Below are positions 35,381 to 43,008 of a stretch of DNA of 64,000 bases, in pieces (within the stretch, counting starts at the first letter, position 1; each line of letters opens with the position of its first letter). The DNA is from Streptomyces himastatinicus ATCC 53653. Its GTDB lineage: Bacteria > Actinomycetota > Actinomycetes > Streptomycetales > Streptomycetaceae. The stretch covers positions 2,669,058-2,733,057 of the forward strand of contig NZ_GG657754.1 of the NCBI RefSeq assembly GCF_000158915.1, read 5' to 3'. Both the position numbers and the translations under genes were made by a program. The notes under the pieces were generated by a model. That model was not told where the DNA came from. It did not search any database and saw only the letters and a list, made by a program, of their open reading frames with translations.

Positions 35381-36346
35381 CTAGCGGTGGACCCCGTCGC
35401 TGCCGGTGACCAGCTCGGCGAGCGCCCGGTCCCGCGCGACCGCGGACGGCAGCCCGTCCGTATCGGAGGCGGCCTGGACGACGAGCGAGGCGACACACGC
35501 GGCCTCGGCCAGCGCCCGGGGCTCGGAGAGCCCGCGCAGCCTGGCCGACAGATACCCCGCGGCGAAGCCGTCACCCGCGCCGATCGGGTCGACCAGCGGC
35601 ACCGAGTGCGGCGACTGCTGCCAGCGGCCGTCCGCGGTGACGACGGTGGCGGAGTGGTCGGCCCGCTTGATCACGACCTCCTGGGTGCCGCCGTCCAGCA
35701 GCTCCCGCGCGGCCTCGTCGGCGGGCTGGGCGGTGAGCAGCTCCAGCTCGTCCTCCCCCGCCAGGACGAGGTCCGCCTCGCGCAGCAACGGCCCCGCCGT
35801 CTGCGCCCACTGGGCGGCACCGCCCAGCTTGCGCCGGACGTTGGGATCGAAGGACACCTTCGCCCCGGCCTCCCGGGCCAGCTCCACCAGCCGGCGGCTG
35901 GCGGCCGCGGCGGTCGGCGAGAGCATCGGCGTGATCCCGGAGATGTGCAGCATCCGGGCGCCGGACAGCGCGTCGGGGCCGATCTCGTCGGGGGTGAGGC
36001 GGGACGCGGCCGATCCCATGCGGTAGTACTGCACGTCGATCGAGCGGTGCGGATGGCTGTCGCGCAGCAGCAGCCCGGTGGGCGCGTGCTCGTCCACGAC
36101 GGCCTGCGAGACGTCCACCCCGTCGGCGCGCAGCTCGCGCAGCACGGCCTCGCCCGCCGGGTCGGCACCGACCCGGCCGAGCCAGCGCACCGCATGGCCG
36201 AGCCGGGACAGCCCGGCCGCCACATTGGACTCGGCGCCCGCCACGGAGCGGCGGAAGTGCACGGCCCGGTCGAGCGGGATGCCCGGCTCCGCGAGCAGCA
36301 GCAGCATCGCCTCGCCGCATGTGACCACTTCCGGACCGTTCGCCAC
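35381..36346 (-). CDS. kdgK: PfkB-family 2-keto-3-deoxygluconate kinase
   Basis: Carbohydrate kinase of 321 residues, GTG start at 36346 preceded by GGGGAGG. Motifs: VTCGEAMLLL, the substrate loop GAESNVAAGLSRLGHAVRWLGRVGADPAG, and the PfkB signature DPIGAGDGFAAGYLSARL with the catalytic Asp. The N-terminal pattern VVTCGEAM and a position just upstream of the aldolase identify it as KDG kinase. A 183-bp gap to eda contains no clear signal, so both genes may have their own promoter. Confidence 0.88.
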   Translation of the reverse strand: MANGPEVVTCGEAMLLLLAEPGIPLDRAVHFRRSVAGAESNVAAGLSRLGHAVRWLGRVGADPAGEAVLRELRADGVDVSQAVVDEHAPTGLLLRDSHPHRSIDVQYYRMGSAASRLTPDEIGPDALSGARMLHISGITPMLSPTAAAASRRLVELAREAGAKVSFDPNVRRKLGGAAQWAQTAGPLLREADLVLAGEDELELLTAQPADEAARELLDGGTQEVVIKRADHSATVVTADGRWQQSPHSVPLVDPIGAGDGFAAGYLSARLRGLSEPRALAEAACVASLVVQAASDTDGLPSAVARDRALAELVTGSDGVHR

Positions 36347-36445
36347 CGCTGCCTCCCCGCACGTCCAGTTCTACGGGAACGGTATCGGCAACCACCGACA
36401 AACGGCGGGGTGGGGTGACGAGATCGTTCATAACGAGACCGAGAA

Positions 36446-36469
36446 CATGGGCACATGGGCACATGAGCA
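36446..36469. repeat. Three tandem copies of an 8-bp unit
   Basis: CATGGGCA, CATGGGCA and CATGAGCA follow one another between kdgK and the ribonuclease gene. A short slippage-type repeat with one changed base in the last copy. Confidence 0.8.
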
Positions 36470-36471
36470 CA

Positions 36472-36512
36472 GCGCAACGGCCGCTGCCCGGGCGGGGCGG
36501 CGGCCGTTGTGC
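36472..36512 (-). terminator. Long hairpin downstream of the ribonuclease gene
   Basis: CAACGGCCGC (36475-36484) pairs with GCGGCCGTTG (36500-36509); inner GCCC/GGGC and outer GC/GC pairs extend it to roughly 16 base pairs. It follows the leftward ribonuclease stop by about 50 bp and insulates kdgK. Confidence 0.7.
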
Positions 36513-36562
36513 GTGGGGGGTGGCGGCTCTTGCGGTGCGCGCCGTACGACGGGTGACGGGGC

Positions 36563-36988
36563 TCAGCAGCCGCGGTCCACCAGGTCGAACGACTCGTAGT
36601 GGTCCGCGGTGTAGTAGTCCTCGTCCTTCTTGTCCCCGGTCACGATGCGGCGGGCGCCGCGGTCGTCGGAGCCGGGGGTGATGACGGTGTACTCGTGGTA
36701 ATAACCGGAGGACTGGGCCGGAAGGATGCCCTCGCGGTTCTGGAAGACCGTGCCGTCCTGCGGGAACGGGTACGGGCCCCCCTTCTCGATCAGATCGAGG
36801 GTGTCATGGGCCTGGGACGGCAGCTTCGAGTAGCAGATGTCGCCGACGTCCGCGACGGCCCGTACCGATACGGCGGCCGCGGGTGCGGCCGGGGTCGCGG
36901 TCGCCGTGACGGCCGTGCCGCCGATGAAGAGCGAGGCGGCGAGGGCGCCGAGGGCGCCGATGCGGGTCATCCGTGGGGGGATTTTCAT
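36563..36988 (-). CDS. Secreted guanyl-specific ribonuclease (RNase Sa type)
   Basis: Extracellular RNase that cuts after G; 141 residues, mature part about 97. The signal peptide is MKIPPRMTRIGALGALAASLFIGG with a short pro-region. The mature domain has the RNase Sa order: ICYSKLPSQAHDTLDLI, VFQNREGILPAQSSGYYHEYTVITPG with catalytic base Glu99, RGARRIVTGD with the catalytic Arg, and DYYTADHYESFDLVD with catalytic His130; Cys52 and Cys141 form the conserved disulfide. No barstar-like inhibitor gene is adjacent. Confidence 0.93.
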   Translation of the reverse strand: MKIPPRMTRIGALGALAASLFIGGTAVTATATPAAPAAAVSVRAVADVGDICYSKLPSQAHDTLDLIEKGGPYPFPQDGTVFQNREGILPAQSSGYYHEYTVITPGSDDRGARRIVTGDKKDEDYYTADHYESFDLVDRGC

Positions 36989-37100
36989 GCCTCTAGCATG
37001 ACGCGCGTAGACAGTGACATGTCAATGCCAAGTGACGGAAGTTTTCGGGTAGTTCACATGATGCAGGCGAAGCCCGAGGGGGCGTGACCGTACCGTGATT

Positions 37101-37136
37101 TTGCCTCTCGGGCAAGCTTTTTGCCTGGGAGGCGAA
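37101..37136. promoter_or_regulatory. Twin TTGCC/GGCAA operators upstream of the XRE-cupin gene
   Basis: TTGCC (37101-37105) and GGCAA (37111-37115) form one inverted repeat; TTTGCCT (37120-37126) and AGGCGAA (37130-37136) form a second with one mismatch. They lie 20-56 bp before the ATG and repeat the TTGCCT half-site in direct orientation. Likely autoregulatory sites of the XRE-cupin protein. Confidence 0.6.
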
Positions 37137-37156
37137 GACCTCGCTATACCGGAGAC

Positions 37157-37813
37157 ATGAACCCGTTCCCCGAGGGGGACCCCGCCGAGCCGCCCGCGGA
37201 ACCCTCCGCCGAGCTGCCCACCGTCGCTCCCCGCCTGCGGGACCTGCGGCGCGGCAGCGGGCTGACCCTGGAGGCGGCGGCCCACCGCGTCGGGCTCTCC
37301 CCCGCACATCTGTCCCGGCTGGAGACGGGCCGCCGCCAGCCGTCGCTGCCCATGCTGCTGGCTCTGGCCCGTACCTACGGAACCACGGTATCCGACCTCC
37401 TCGGCGAGGTCCCGCCGAGCCAGGACCCCATCGTGCGCGCCGACCGGATGGAGGCCCAGGAGGCGGGCGGCTGGACGTACCGGCGGGCCGGTGGCTCCGG
37501 CCGGGCGATGCAGGCGCTGCGGCTGCACGTGCCGGAGAGCTCGGGTGCCCAGGACGACCTGGTGCGCGTCCACGCGGGCGAGGAGTGGCTGTACGTCATC
37601 AACGGACGGCTGCGGCTGACCCTCGGCGACGCCGTCCACGTGCTGGGCCCCGGCGACGCGGCCCACTTCGACTCGCTCACCCCGCACCGCATCGCCGCCG
37701 CCTCCCCCGGCGGTACGGATCTGCTCTTCGTCCACACCCTGCTACAGAGCGGGGCCGCCGAGCTGTGCCTCGGCGACACCGCCCGCCGCGGAGGAAGGCC
37801 CGGAACGCCATGA
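37157..37813 (+). CDS. XRE-family regulator with C-terminal cupin domain
   Basis: A 218-residue DNA-binding protein. ATG 37157 follows GGAG closely. After an acidic, Pro-rich tail the helix-turn-helix reads LRDLRRGSGLTLEAAAHRVGLSPAHLSRLETGRRQPSL in two consecutive helices; the small-molecule cupin (residues 125-205) contains VHAGEEWLYVINGRLRLTLGD and VLGPGDAAHFDSLTPHRIAA. Such proteins sense a metabolite and control a neighbouring gene. Its TGA overlaps the ATG of the next small gene. Confidence 0.9.
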   Translation: MNPFPEGDPAEPPAEPSAELPTVAPRLRDLRRGSGLTLEAAAHRVGLSPAHLSRLETGRRQPSLPMLLALARTYGTTVSDLLGEVPPSQDPIVRADRMEAQEAGGWTYRRAGGSGRAMQALRLHVPESSGAQDDLVRVHAGEEWLYVINGRLRLTLGDAVHVLGPGDAAHFDSLTPHRIAAASPGGTDLLFVHTLLQSGAAELCLGDTARRGGRPGTP

Positions 37814-37986
37814 ACGACGCGACCCCGACCCCGAACCCCCACCCGGACCCTGCCGCCCCGAGGGTGACGCGGGAGCAGGACCGGGCGCCGATCCCGGTCT
37901 CCGTCCGGGTCTTCATCTACGTCGTCGGCGTGCACGTCTTCGCCGGTTTCCTCTATCTGCTGTTCTACCTGGGCGCTTCCAAGTAG
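37810..37986 (+). CDS. Small single-helix membrane protein (DUF6126-like)
   Basis: A 58-residue protein coupled to the XRE-cupin gene by ATGA. A Pro/Thr-rich N-tail (MNDATPTPNPHPDPAAPR) leads to basic residues and one membrane helix (VFIYVVGVHVFAGFLYLLFYLG). I recall this arrangement as DUF6126, found next to XRE-cupin regulators in Streptomyces. Function unknown; coupling suggests it works with or is controlled by the regulator. Confidence 0.75.
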   Translation: MNDATPTPNPHPDPAAPRVTREQDRAPIPVSVRVFIYVVGVHVFAGFLYLLFYLGASK

Positions 37987-37994
37987 CCCACTCA

Positions 37995-38015
37995 GCAGCC
38001 CGCGATCCGGGCTGC
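37995..38015 (+). terminator. Hairpin after the XRE-cupin operon
   Basis: GCAGCCCG and CGGGCTGC form perfect 8-bp arms with a 5-base loop, beginning 9 bp after the stop of the small membrane protein. It fits a rho-independent terminator, although no T-run follows. Confidence 0.55.
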
Positions 38016-38046
38016 CGCGTGGCGCGGGGTGGCACAATCCCCGGGC

Positions 38047-38904
38047 ATGGACTGGTCACACCTCGGCCCCCCGCTGGACGTACGCCCCCTCTTCCCCGTG
38101 GAGCGCGGCGCCCTGCTGGACCTGCTGGCCGGGCTCGGTCCCGACGACTGGCGGCGCCCGACCGCATGCCCCGGGTGGGACGTCCACGACGTGGCCGGGC
38201 ATCTCCTCCACGGCCACATCCGCCGGCTGTCCGGCGGCCGCGACGGGCACCCCGGGCCGCCCTTCGGGCCCGGCGAGACGCTGCCCGCGTACATCACCCG
38301 CACCAACGAGGAGTTCGTACGCGGCACCACCCGGCAGCTCAGCCCCCGGCTGCTGAGCGACCTGCTGGCCACGCTGGGGCCGCAGCTGGACGACTACTGG
38401 GCGCGCTGCGACCCGGACGCGCCCGCCGGTTTCGACGTGTCCTGGGCCGCGCCCGGCGTCCAGGCCCCGAACTGGCTGGACACCGCCCGCGAATACACCG
38501 AGTTCTGGGTCCACCAGCAGCAGCTGCGCGACGCGGTGGGCCGGCCGGGCGCCACCGGTCCGGAGCTGCTGCACCCGGTGCTCGACACGTTCCTGCGCGC
38601 CCTCCCCCACACCCTCCGCGACCATCCGGCCCCGGACGGCGCCTCGTTGCGGCTCCGGGTGCCCGGCCCGGCGGGCGGGCGGTGGACGGCCGTACGCGCG
38701 GAGAACCACTGGCGCCTGGACACCACCGACGCACCGCCCACCGCCGAGGTGGGAATCGACGCGGACGCGCTGTGGCGCCTGGCCACCCGCGGCATCACCC
38801 CGGAGGCGGCCCGCTCCCGGGCGACGGTCCACGGGGACGAGCGGCTGGCCGGTGCCGCGCTGACGCTCCTGGCGATCGTCCGGGAGCCCGACGAACCGGC
38901 CTGA
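38047..38904 (+). CDS. Mycothiol-dependent maleylpyruvate isomerase-like (DinB fold) protein
   Basis: A 285-residue protein of the actinobacterial DinB_2/MDMPI family. The N-terminal four-helix bundle carries the metal ligands: WDVHDVAGHLLHGH (two His) and YTEFWVHQQQLRDAVG (third His); the C-terminal domain (residues 190-285) resembles the sterol-carrier-like partner domain. Members use mycothiol as a thiol cofactor in isomerase or transferase reactions; most are uncharacterised. It has no visible ribosome site and may be leaderless. Stands alone between two hairpins. Confidence 0.82.
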   Translation: MDWSHLGPPLDVRPLFPVERGALLDLLAGLGPDDWRRPTACPGWDVHDVAGHLLHGHIRRLSGGRDGHPGPPFGPGETLPAYITRTNEEFVRGTTRQLSPRLLSDLLATLGPQLDDYWARCDPDAPAGFDVSWAAPGVQAPNWLDTAREYTEFWVHQQQLRDAVGRPGATGPELLHPVLDTFLRALPHTLRDHPAPDGASLRLRVPGPAGGRWTAVRAENHWRLDTTDAPPTAEVGIDADALWRLATRGITPEAARSRATVHGDERLAGAALTLLAIVREPDEPA

Positions 38905-38908
38905 ACCG

Positions 38909-38928
38909 ACGGAGCCAGGCAGCTCCGT
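38909..38928 (+). terminator. Short hairpin right after the MDMPI-like gene
   Basis: ACGGAGC and GCTCCGT (7-bp arms, 6-base loop) start 5 bp past the stop codon. Weak terminator; the next gene begins 26 bp later. Confidence 0.4.
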
Positions 38929-38953
38929 AACCACCCGGAAAGGGAGCCCACCG

Positions 38954-39814
38954 ATGGAGGACCGCGCGGCGTCGACCGCCCGCAGGATGTGGACCCTGTT
39001 CGAACCGATCCACGCCGTCGCCTACTTCGCCCCGGAGGCCCTGGCGGTGTACGAGGACGCGGGCCTGCGCGGCTTCTGGCGCGGCTACTTCGCGTGCCGC
39101 GCCGCTCCGCTGGGCCCGGTCGGGCCGGAGCCCGTCGCCGCCGCCTTCTTCTCCTTCGCACCCGCCATGGTCGCCCGCGCCCTGCCCGACGTCTGGCAGC
39201 TGACCGCACCCGAACGCGCCCTGGAGATACGGCGCGCGGGCGCCGTGGCCGCCCTGCGACGCCTGCTCGCCGGCCATGAACCCGAGGCGGAACGAGCGGC
39301 GGAGGCCCTCGTCCCGAGGGCCGCCGGGCTCGACACCGCCGGGCGCGTCCTGGCCGCCGCCCACGCCTCGCTGGACTTCCCCGACCAGCCGCTGGACCGC
39401 CTGTGGCACGCCGCCACCCTGCTGCGCGAACACCGCGGCGACGGCCATGTCGCCGCCCTCGTCGCCGCCGGACTCGACGGCTGCGAGGCCCTCGCCCTCC
39501 GCGCGGGCACCGACATCCCCCGCGGCGAACTCCAGCCCTACCGCGGCTGGACCGACCAGGAGTGGGAGGCGGCCCGCCTCCACCTCACCGAACGCGGCCT
39601 GCTCCTCCCCGACGGCACCGCGAGCCGCAACGGACGCGAACTGCTGCGCGCCGTCGAGTCGGCCACCGACCGCGCCGCGGAACGCCCCTGGCGCGCCCTC
39701 GCCCCCGACGCGGTCCAGGACCTCACCGCCCGTCTCACCCCCGTCTCCCGCGCCTGCGCCGCCGCGCTCCGCTTCCCGAACCCGATCGGCCTGCCGGAGC
39801 CGAACAGCCGGTGA
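38954..39814 (+). CDS. SCO6745-family protein of unknown function
   Basis: A 286-residue helical protein starting MEDRAASTARRMWTLFEPIHAVAYFAPE, ATG after AAAGGGAG. It has the pattern of a Streptomyces family I know as SCO6745-like: a first half with GFWRGYFACRAAPLGPVG and a second half with a winged-helix-like stretch (GWTDQEWEAARLHLTERGLL). No enzymatic motif is evident. It could be a regulator, but this is inference only. Confidence 0.72.
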   Translation: MEDRAASTARRMWTLFEPIHAVAYFAPEALAVYEDAGLRGFWRGYFACRAAPLGPVGPEPVAAAFFSFAPAMVARALPDVWQLTAPERALEIRRAGAVAALRRLLAGHEPEAERAAEALVPRAAGLDTAGRVLAAAHASLDFPDQPLDRLWHAATLLREHRGDGHVAALVAAGLDGCEALALRAGTDIPRGELQPYRGWTDQEWEAARLHLTERGLLLPDGTASRNGRELLRAVESATDRAAERPWRALAPDAVQDLTARLTPVSRACAAALRFPNPIGLPEPNSR

Positions 39815-39841
39815 CGGGGAGACGCGGGTCACACTCGCCCA

Positions 39842-39868
39842 TGTCACACTCCGCCGAGCCGTTCCGTC
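39842..39868 (+). promoter_or_regulatory. ECF41-type sigma factor promoter
   Basis: TGTCACA (39842-39848), 16 bases, then CGTC (39865-39868). This is exactly the promoter pattern I recall as published for ECF41 sigma factors (TGTCACA-N16-CGTC). It is 42 bp before the decarboxylase-like start, a normal distance for transcription start plus leader. Confidence 0.82.
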
Positions 39869-39910
39869 AGAGAGGTGTAAGCACCGGCGACGAAACAAGG
39901 AGCACACACC

Positions 39911-40384
39911 ATGGAAGCCCGCTTGAACCTCTTCGGCACCCCGTCCGCGGCCAAGTTCCTCAAGGCGATCAACTCGGCAGGCCAGGTGTTCTCGGACTCG
40001 ACCCTGCCGACCACGACGCAGGAGCTGGTGAAGCTCCGCGCCAGCCAGATCAACGGCTGCGGCTTCTGCACCGACATGCACACCAAGGAGGCCGCGCACG
40101 CCGGGGAGACCTCGGTGCGCCTCCACCTGGTCGCGGCCTGGCGCGAGGCCACCGTCTTCACCGACGCCGAGCGGGCCGCGCTGGAGCTGACGGAGCAGGG
40201 CACCCGGATCGCCGACGCGGCCGGTGGCGTCACGGACGAGGCCTGGGCGAACGCCGCCAAGCACTACGACGAGGACCAGCTCGCCGCCCTGGTGTCCCTC
40301 ATCGCCCTCATCAACGCCTACAACCGCCTGAACGTCATCGTCCAGCAGCCCGCCGGCGAGTACCGGGTCGGCCAGTTCGGATAG
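39911..40384 (+). CDS. Carboxymuconolactone decarboxylase-family protein (AhpD-like), ECF41 target
   Basis: A 157-residue protein, ATG after AAGGAG. The redox motif is GCGFCTDMHTKEAAHAGE: a CxxC pair followed by His, as in AhpD peroxidases. VKLRASQINGC precedes it. Known from the family: genes of this type are the usual direct targets and neighbours of ECF41 sigma factors. Here the promoter is present but the sigma gene lies 9 kb away (30032-30961). Likely function is reduction of peroxides or quinone-like compounds; not proven. Confidence 0.88.
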   Translation: MEARLNLFGTPSAAKFLKAINSAGQVFSDSTLPTTTQELVKLRASQINGCGFCTDMHTKEAAHAGETSVRLHLVAAWREATVFTDAERAALELTEQGTRIADAAGGVTDEAWANAAKHYDEDQLAALVSLIALINAYNRLNVIVQQPAGEYRVGQFG

Positions 40385-40394
40385 TCGGCGGCGC

Positions 40395-40427
40395 ACGCCC
40401 GGGCCCCTCTCGCGGGGCCCGGGGCGT
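40395..40427. terminator. Bidirectional GC-rich terminator
   Basis: ACGCCCGGGCCCC and GGGGCCCGGGGCGT form a 13-14-bp stem with one bulged base and a 6-base loop, between the convergent decarboxylase-like gene and the small zinc-ribbon gene. Confidence 0.75.
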
Positions 40428-40430
40428 CGT

Positions 40431-40628
40431 TCACGAGCGTGGTTCGGGTCGCCGGGCCCGGCGCAGGGCCGCGATATCGGTGAGCGGATCACGCGGCTTC
40501 GGGAAGCCGGGCGCGCAGCCAGGGCACGCATAAGCGGTCCCACCGCCGACGCTGGCTCCGTGCTCCACCGCGACGACGACCGGCCCGTCAGTCGGCCGCT
40601 GACAGCGCGTACACACCTGCGATGTCAC
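40431..40628 (-). CDS. Small zinc-ribbon protein
   Basis: A 65-residue protein from a GTG (40628) that overlaps the TGA of the preceding gene. Two CxxC pairs, CTRCQR and CPGCAPG, about 30 residues apart, would bind one zinc. A basic C-terminus (LRRARRPEPRS) follows. Function unknown; the coupling to the next gene implies a joint role. Confidence 0.72.
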   Translation of the reverse strand: MTSQVCTRCQRPTDGPVVVAVEHGASVGGGTAYACPGCAPGFPKPRDPLTDIAALRRARRPEPRS

Positions 40629-41023
40629 CGCCCGACCTCCTCGCCGAGCGCGGCCAGCAGCGCTCCGCGCAGTCGCGCGGCGTCGGTGAGGTAGCGGTCG
40701 GGACCGACGGCGATACGCCAGTGGGTGCCCGGGCTGGTGGTCCGGTGCCCGGGCGGTACGCCGATGTAGCTGGCCGTGGTGGTGGAAAGCCCCAACACGC
40801 GTACGTCCCGTACGTCCCACCCATCGGCGGCCCCCGGCCGCACCAACCAGTAGAGGGGCCCGTACCGGTCCTGGATGACGGCGCCGGAGTCGGCACCGAG
40901 CAGCCGCAGCGCGCGCTCCCCGACCGGCTCGGTTGCCCTGACGGCGTCCCACCAGCGCCCGGCGGGTAAGACCGTGAGTTCGTGACCGCATGGCGGCGTC
41001 CATCGGTGGAATTTGATCCTCAC
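40625..41023 (-). CDS. Protein of unknown function upstream of the zinc-ribbon gene
   Basis: A 132-residue soluble protein, GTG start 41023 with GGGGAG seven bases before. It opens MRIKFHRWTPPCGHELTVLPAGRWWDAVRA and includes GADSGAVIQDRYGPLYWLVRPG and GTHWRIAVGPDRYLTDA. I remember proteins like this beside helix-turn-helix/TPR regulators in many Streptomyces genomes, but know no function. It is divergent from the regulator at 41189 with 165 bp between. Confidence 0.68.
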   Translation of the reverse strand: MRIKFHRWTPPCGHELTVLPAGRWWDAVRATEPVGERALRLLGADSGAVIQDRYGPLYWLVRPGAADGWDVRDVRVLGLSTTTASYIGVPPGHRTTSPGTHWRIAVGPDRYLTDAARLRGALLAALGEEVGR

Positions 41024-41188
41024 ATTGGGCTCCCCTCGTCGCTCCTGCTGATGACGAGAGAACTGCGAGCGGCACTCCTCCGGACGGACCTGCCACGGGA
41101 CGCTGTGGCGGACTTTCCGCCGGATCCCGGACTTTCGCGTAAGCGGCAACCGCTACGGTGAGTGTCACTGAGCACACCGGGGGTGTGA

Positions 41189-42472
41189 GTGGACGAATCA
41201 CAAACGCCGTTCGCGCGCGAGTGCGCGGCGCGCGGCTGGGGCCGGACCAGCGCGTTCCTCCGTGCGTTCGACGCGACCGCGGACCTGTTGGGCGAGCACG
41301 TAGCGCTCACCGACCGGCAGTTCCGGCGTTGGCGCCACCCTCAACCGCCTCGGCCACGGCCACGGGCCTGGCGCGTGCTGCACGCCATGTTCGGCGTGAG
41401 CCCACTGGATCTGGGCTTCCCCGGGCCTGAGCCGAATGAGAAAGTAGAGGGGCCGTCTAGCCGCGAAGGAGCGGGGGTGGACCGTCGCGCATTCGTCACC
41501 GACTTCCTCGGCAGCGCGGCTGGTGTGGCGCTCGGCTCCGGCAACGCGGTCGGCACGGCGCACATAGCCGAATTGCGTGAGGGCTTACGCTCTCTGCTCG
41601 CCCTCGATAACACTTACGGCGGCAACGCCATCTGTTCGCTCGCGGTACGGCATCTCAAGCGCATCCGCCGCATCATCAACACCGGCACTTACCCGGACAC
41701 CATCGGCCGACAGCTCCATCGGCTCGCCGGAGAAACAGCCGTGCACTGTGCATGGCTCTACTACGACGCTGAGGACCAGGACACCGCTCGCCGCTATTAC
41801 GGCGAGGCGCTGACGGCAGCCACCATGCTCCGCGACGATCAGCTTGAAGTTCTGGTGCTCGCACTGCTCAGCTTGCAAGCCAGCCATGAAGGTCGACCGC
41901 GCGACGGCTACGACCTCGCACGCGCAGCCCGTCAGCGCGCCACCGGGTTCGACTCGCCGCTCTTGCTCTCCCTGATCGCCGGTCGGGAATCGCGGGCGCT
42001 GGCGATGATGGGCGACGCAAGCGCGGCGGGAAAGCGGCTGTCGGGTGCCATGAAGCTGCTGGAGAGGTCAAATCTTGGGCGTCCCGCCCCCGAGTGGGCG
42101 GCCTTCCACGGACATGCCGAACTGGACTACGCGCAAGGGTTTCTCTATAGCGAAGCGGGCCGCCATAAGGCGGCTGTGCCCTTCCTGCGTGCCGCTGTTG
42201 CTCACCAGAGCCACAGGTACGGACGCAACCAAGCGCTGTACCGGCTGTACCTGTCCCACAGCTTGGTACAAGCAGGAGAGATCGACGAAGGCTCCGCAGA
42301 AGCGATGGACAGTCTCGAACATCTGGACGAGGTCGAATCGGGGCGTGTGACCCGCGAACTCCACAACATCCGCGCGCTGCTCGGCCGAGCGGACGCGGTC
42401 AGCGCTCGAAACGCGGCCGAGGGACTGACCGAGTACATGCGAACAAGAGGAGAAGCGGAATGGCCGGGGTGA
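41189..42472 (+). CDS. Regulator-like protein with N-terminal HTH-type and C-terminal TPR helices, TTA codon
   Basis: A 427-residue protein from a GTG at 41189. Residues 5-75 resemble a lambda-repressor-type domain (FARECAARGWGRTSAFLRAFDATADLLGE), followed by a linker VDRRAFVTDFLGSAAGVALGSG and about 280 residues of TPR-like helical repeats (AAGKRLSGAMKLLE, EAGRHKAAVPFLRAAV). Leu133 is encoded by TTA (41585-41587), the rarest Streptomyces codon, so translation should depend on the bldA tRNA. The 3' end overlaps the acetyltransferase gene by 13 bp. Confidence 0.8.
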   Translation: MDESQTPFARECAARGWGRTSAFLRAFDATADLLGEHVALTDRQFRRWRHPQPPRPRPRAWRVLHAMFGVSPLDLGFPGPEPNEKVEGPSSREGAGVDRRAFVTDFLGSAAGVALGSGNAVGTAHIAELREGLRSLLALDNTYGGNAICSLAVRHLKRIRRIINTGTYPDTIGRQLHRLAGETAVHCAWLYYDAEDQDTARRYYGEALTAATMLRDDQLEVLVLALLSLQASHEGRPRDGYDLARAARQRATGFDSPLLLSLIAGRESRALAMMGDASAAGKRLSGAMKLLERSNLGRPAPEWAAFHGHAELDYAQGFLYSEAGRHKAAVPFLRAAVAHQSHRYGRNQALYRLYLSHSLVQAGEIDEGSAEAMDSLEHLDEVESGRVTRELHNIRALLGRADAVSARNAAEGLTEYMRTRGEAEWPG

Positions 42473-43008
42473 CCTACGAGGTGTGGACGGGCAGCGAAGC
42501 CGAATCCCATCTCGACACGTTCCTCCCGGCGCACAAGGAGGTCTTCGCCGAGCCGCCGTACTGCGAGGGCCCCAAGGAAGTCGCCGATTTCATCGACCTC
42601 TTCCATATCCAGGCGAAGCGGCCGGGCTTCCGCGTGGCTGTCGCCCGAGATGGCGCCGAGATCGCCGGGTTCAGCTTTGGCTACCAGCTGCCCATGAACA
42701 GCCAGTGGTGGAGCGGTCTGCTGGAGCCGATGCCGGAAGACTTCACGCGGGAGACGAACGAGCGGACGTTCGCCATCATCGAGCTGGCCGTGCGCAAACC
42801 GTGGCGCCGCCAGGGCATCGCGGCCGGACTACACACCCGCATCCTCGACGGGCTGCCCGTGGAGCGGGTCACCCTCACGATGCTGCCGGATCCCGAAGCG
42901 GCGGCGGCACACAGGGCGTACGCAGCGTGGGGTTACCGGCGCATCGGAAAGTCGCGGCCCTGGGATGAGGCACCGCTGTACGAGGCGATGGTCCTCGACT
43001 TGCGCTGA
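42460..43008 (+). CDS. GNAT-family N-acetyltransferase
   Basis: A 182-residue acetyltransferase starting MAGVTYEVWTGSEAESHLDT inside the end of the preceding gene (13-bp overlap). The acetyl-CoA site is seen in FAIIELAVRKPWRRQGIAAGLHTRIL (Q/RxxGxA/G), and the C-terminal beta strand in AYAAWGYRRIGKSRPW. Its overlap with the TPR regulator suggests co-translation. Substrate unknown. Confidence 0.85.
   Translation: MAGVTYEVWTGSEAESHLDTFLPAHKEVFAEPPYCEGPKEVADFIDLFHIQAKRPGFRVAVARDGAEIAGFSFGYQLPMNSQWWSGLLEPMPEDFTRETNERTFAIIELAVRKPWRRQGIAAGLHTRILDGLPVERVTLTMLPDPEAAAAHRAYAAWGYRRIGKSRPWDEAPLYEAMVLDLR

Noticed and set aside
36446..36469. Short tandem repeats considered as CRISPR
   Set aside because: Units are 8 bp and contiguous without spacers, and no cas gene exists in the window.
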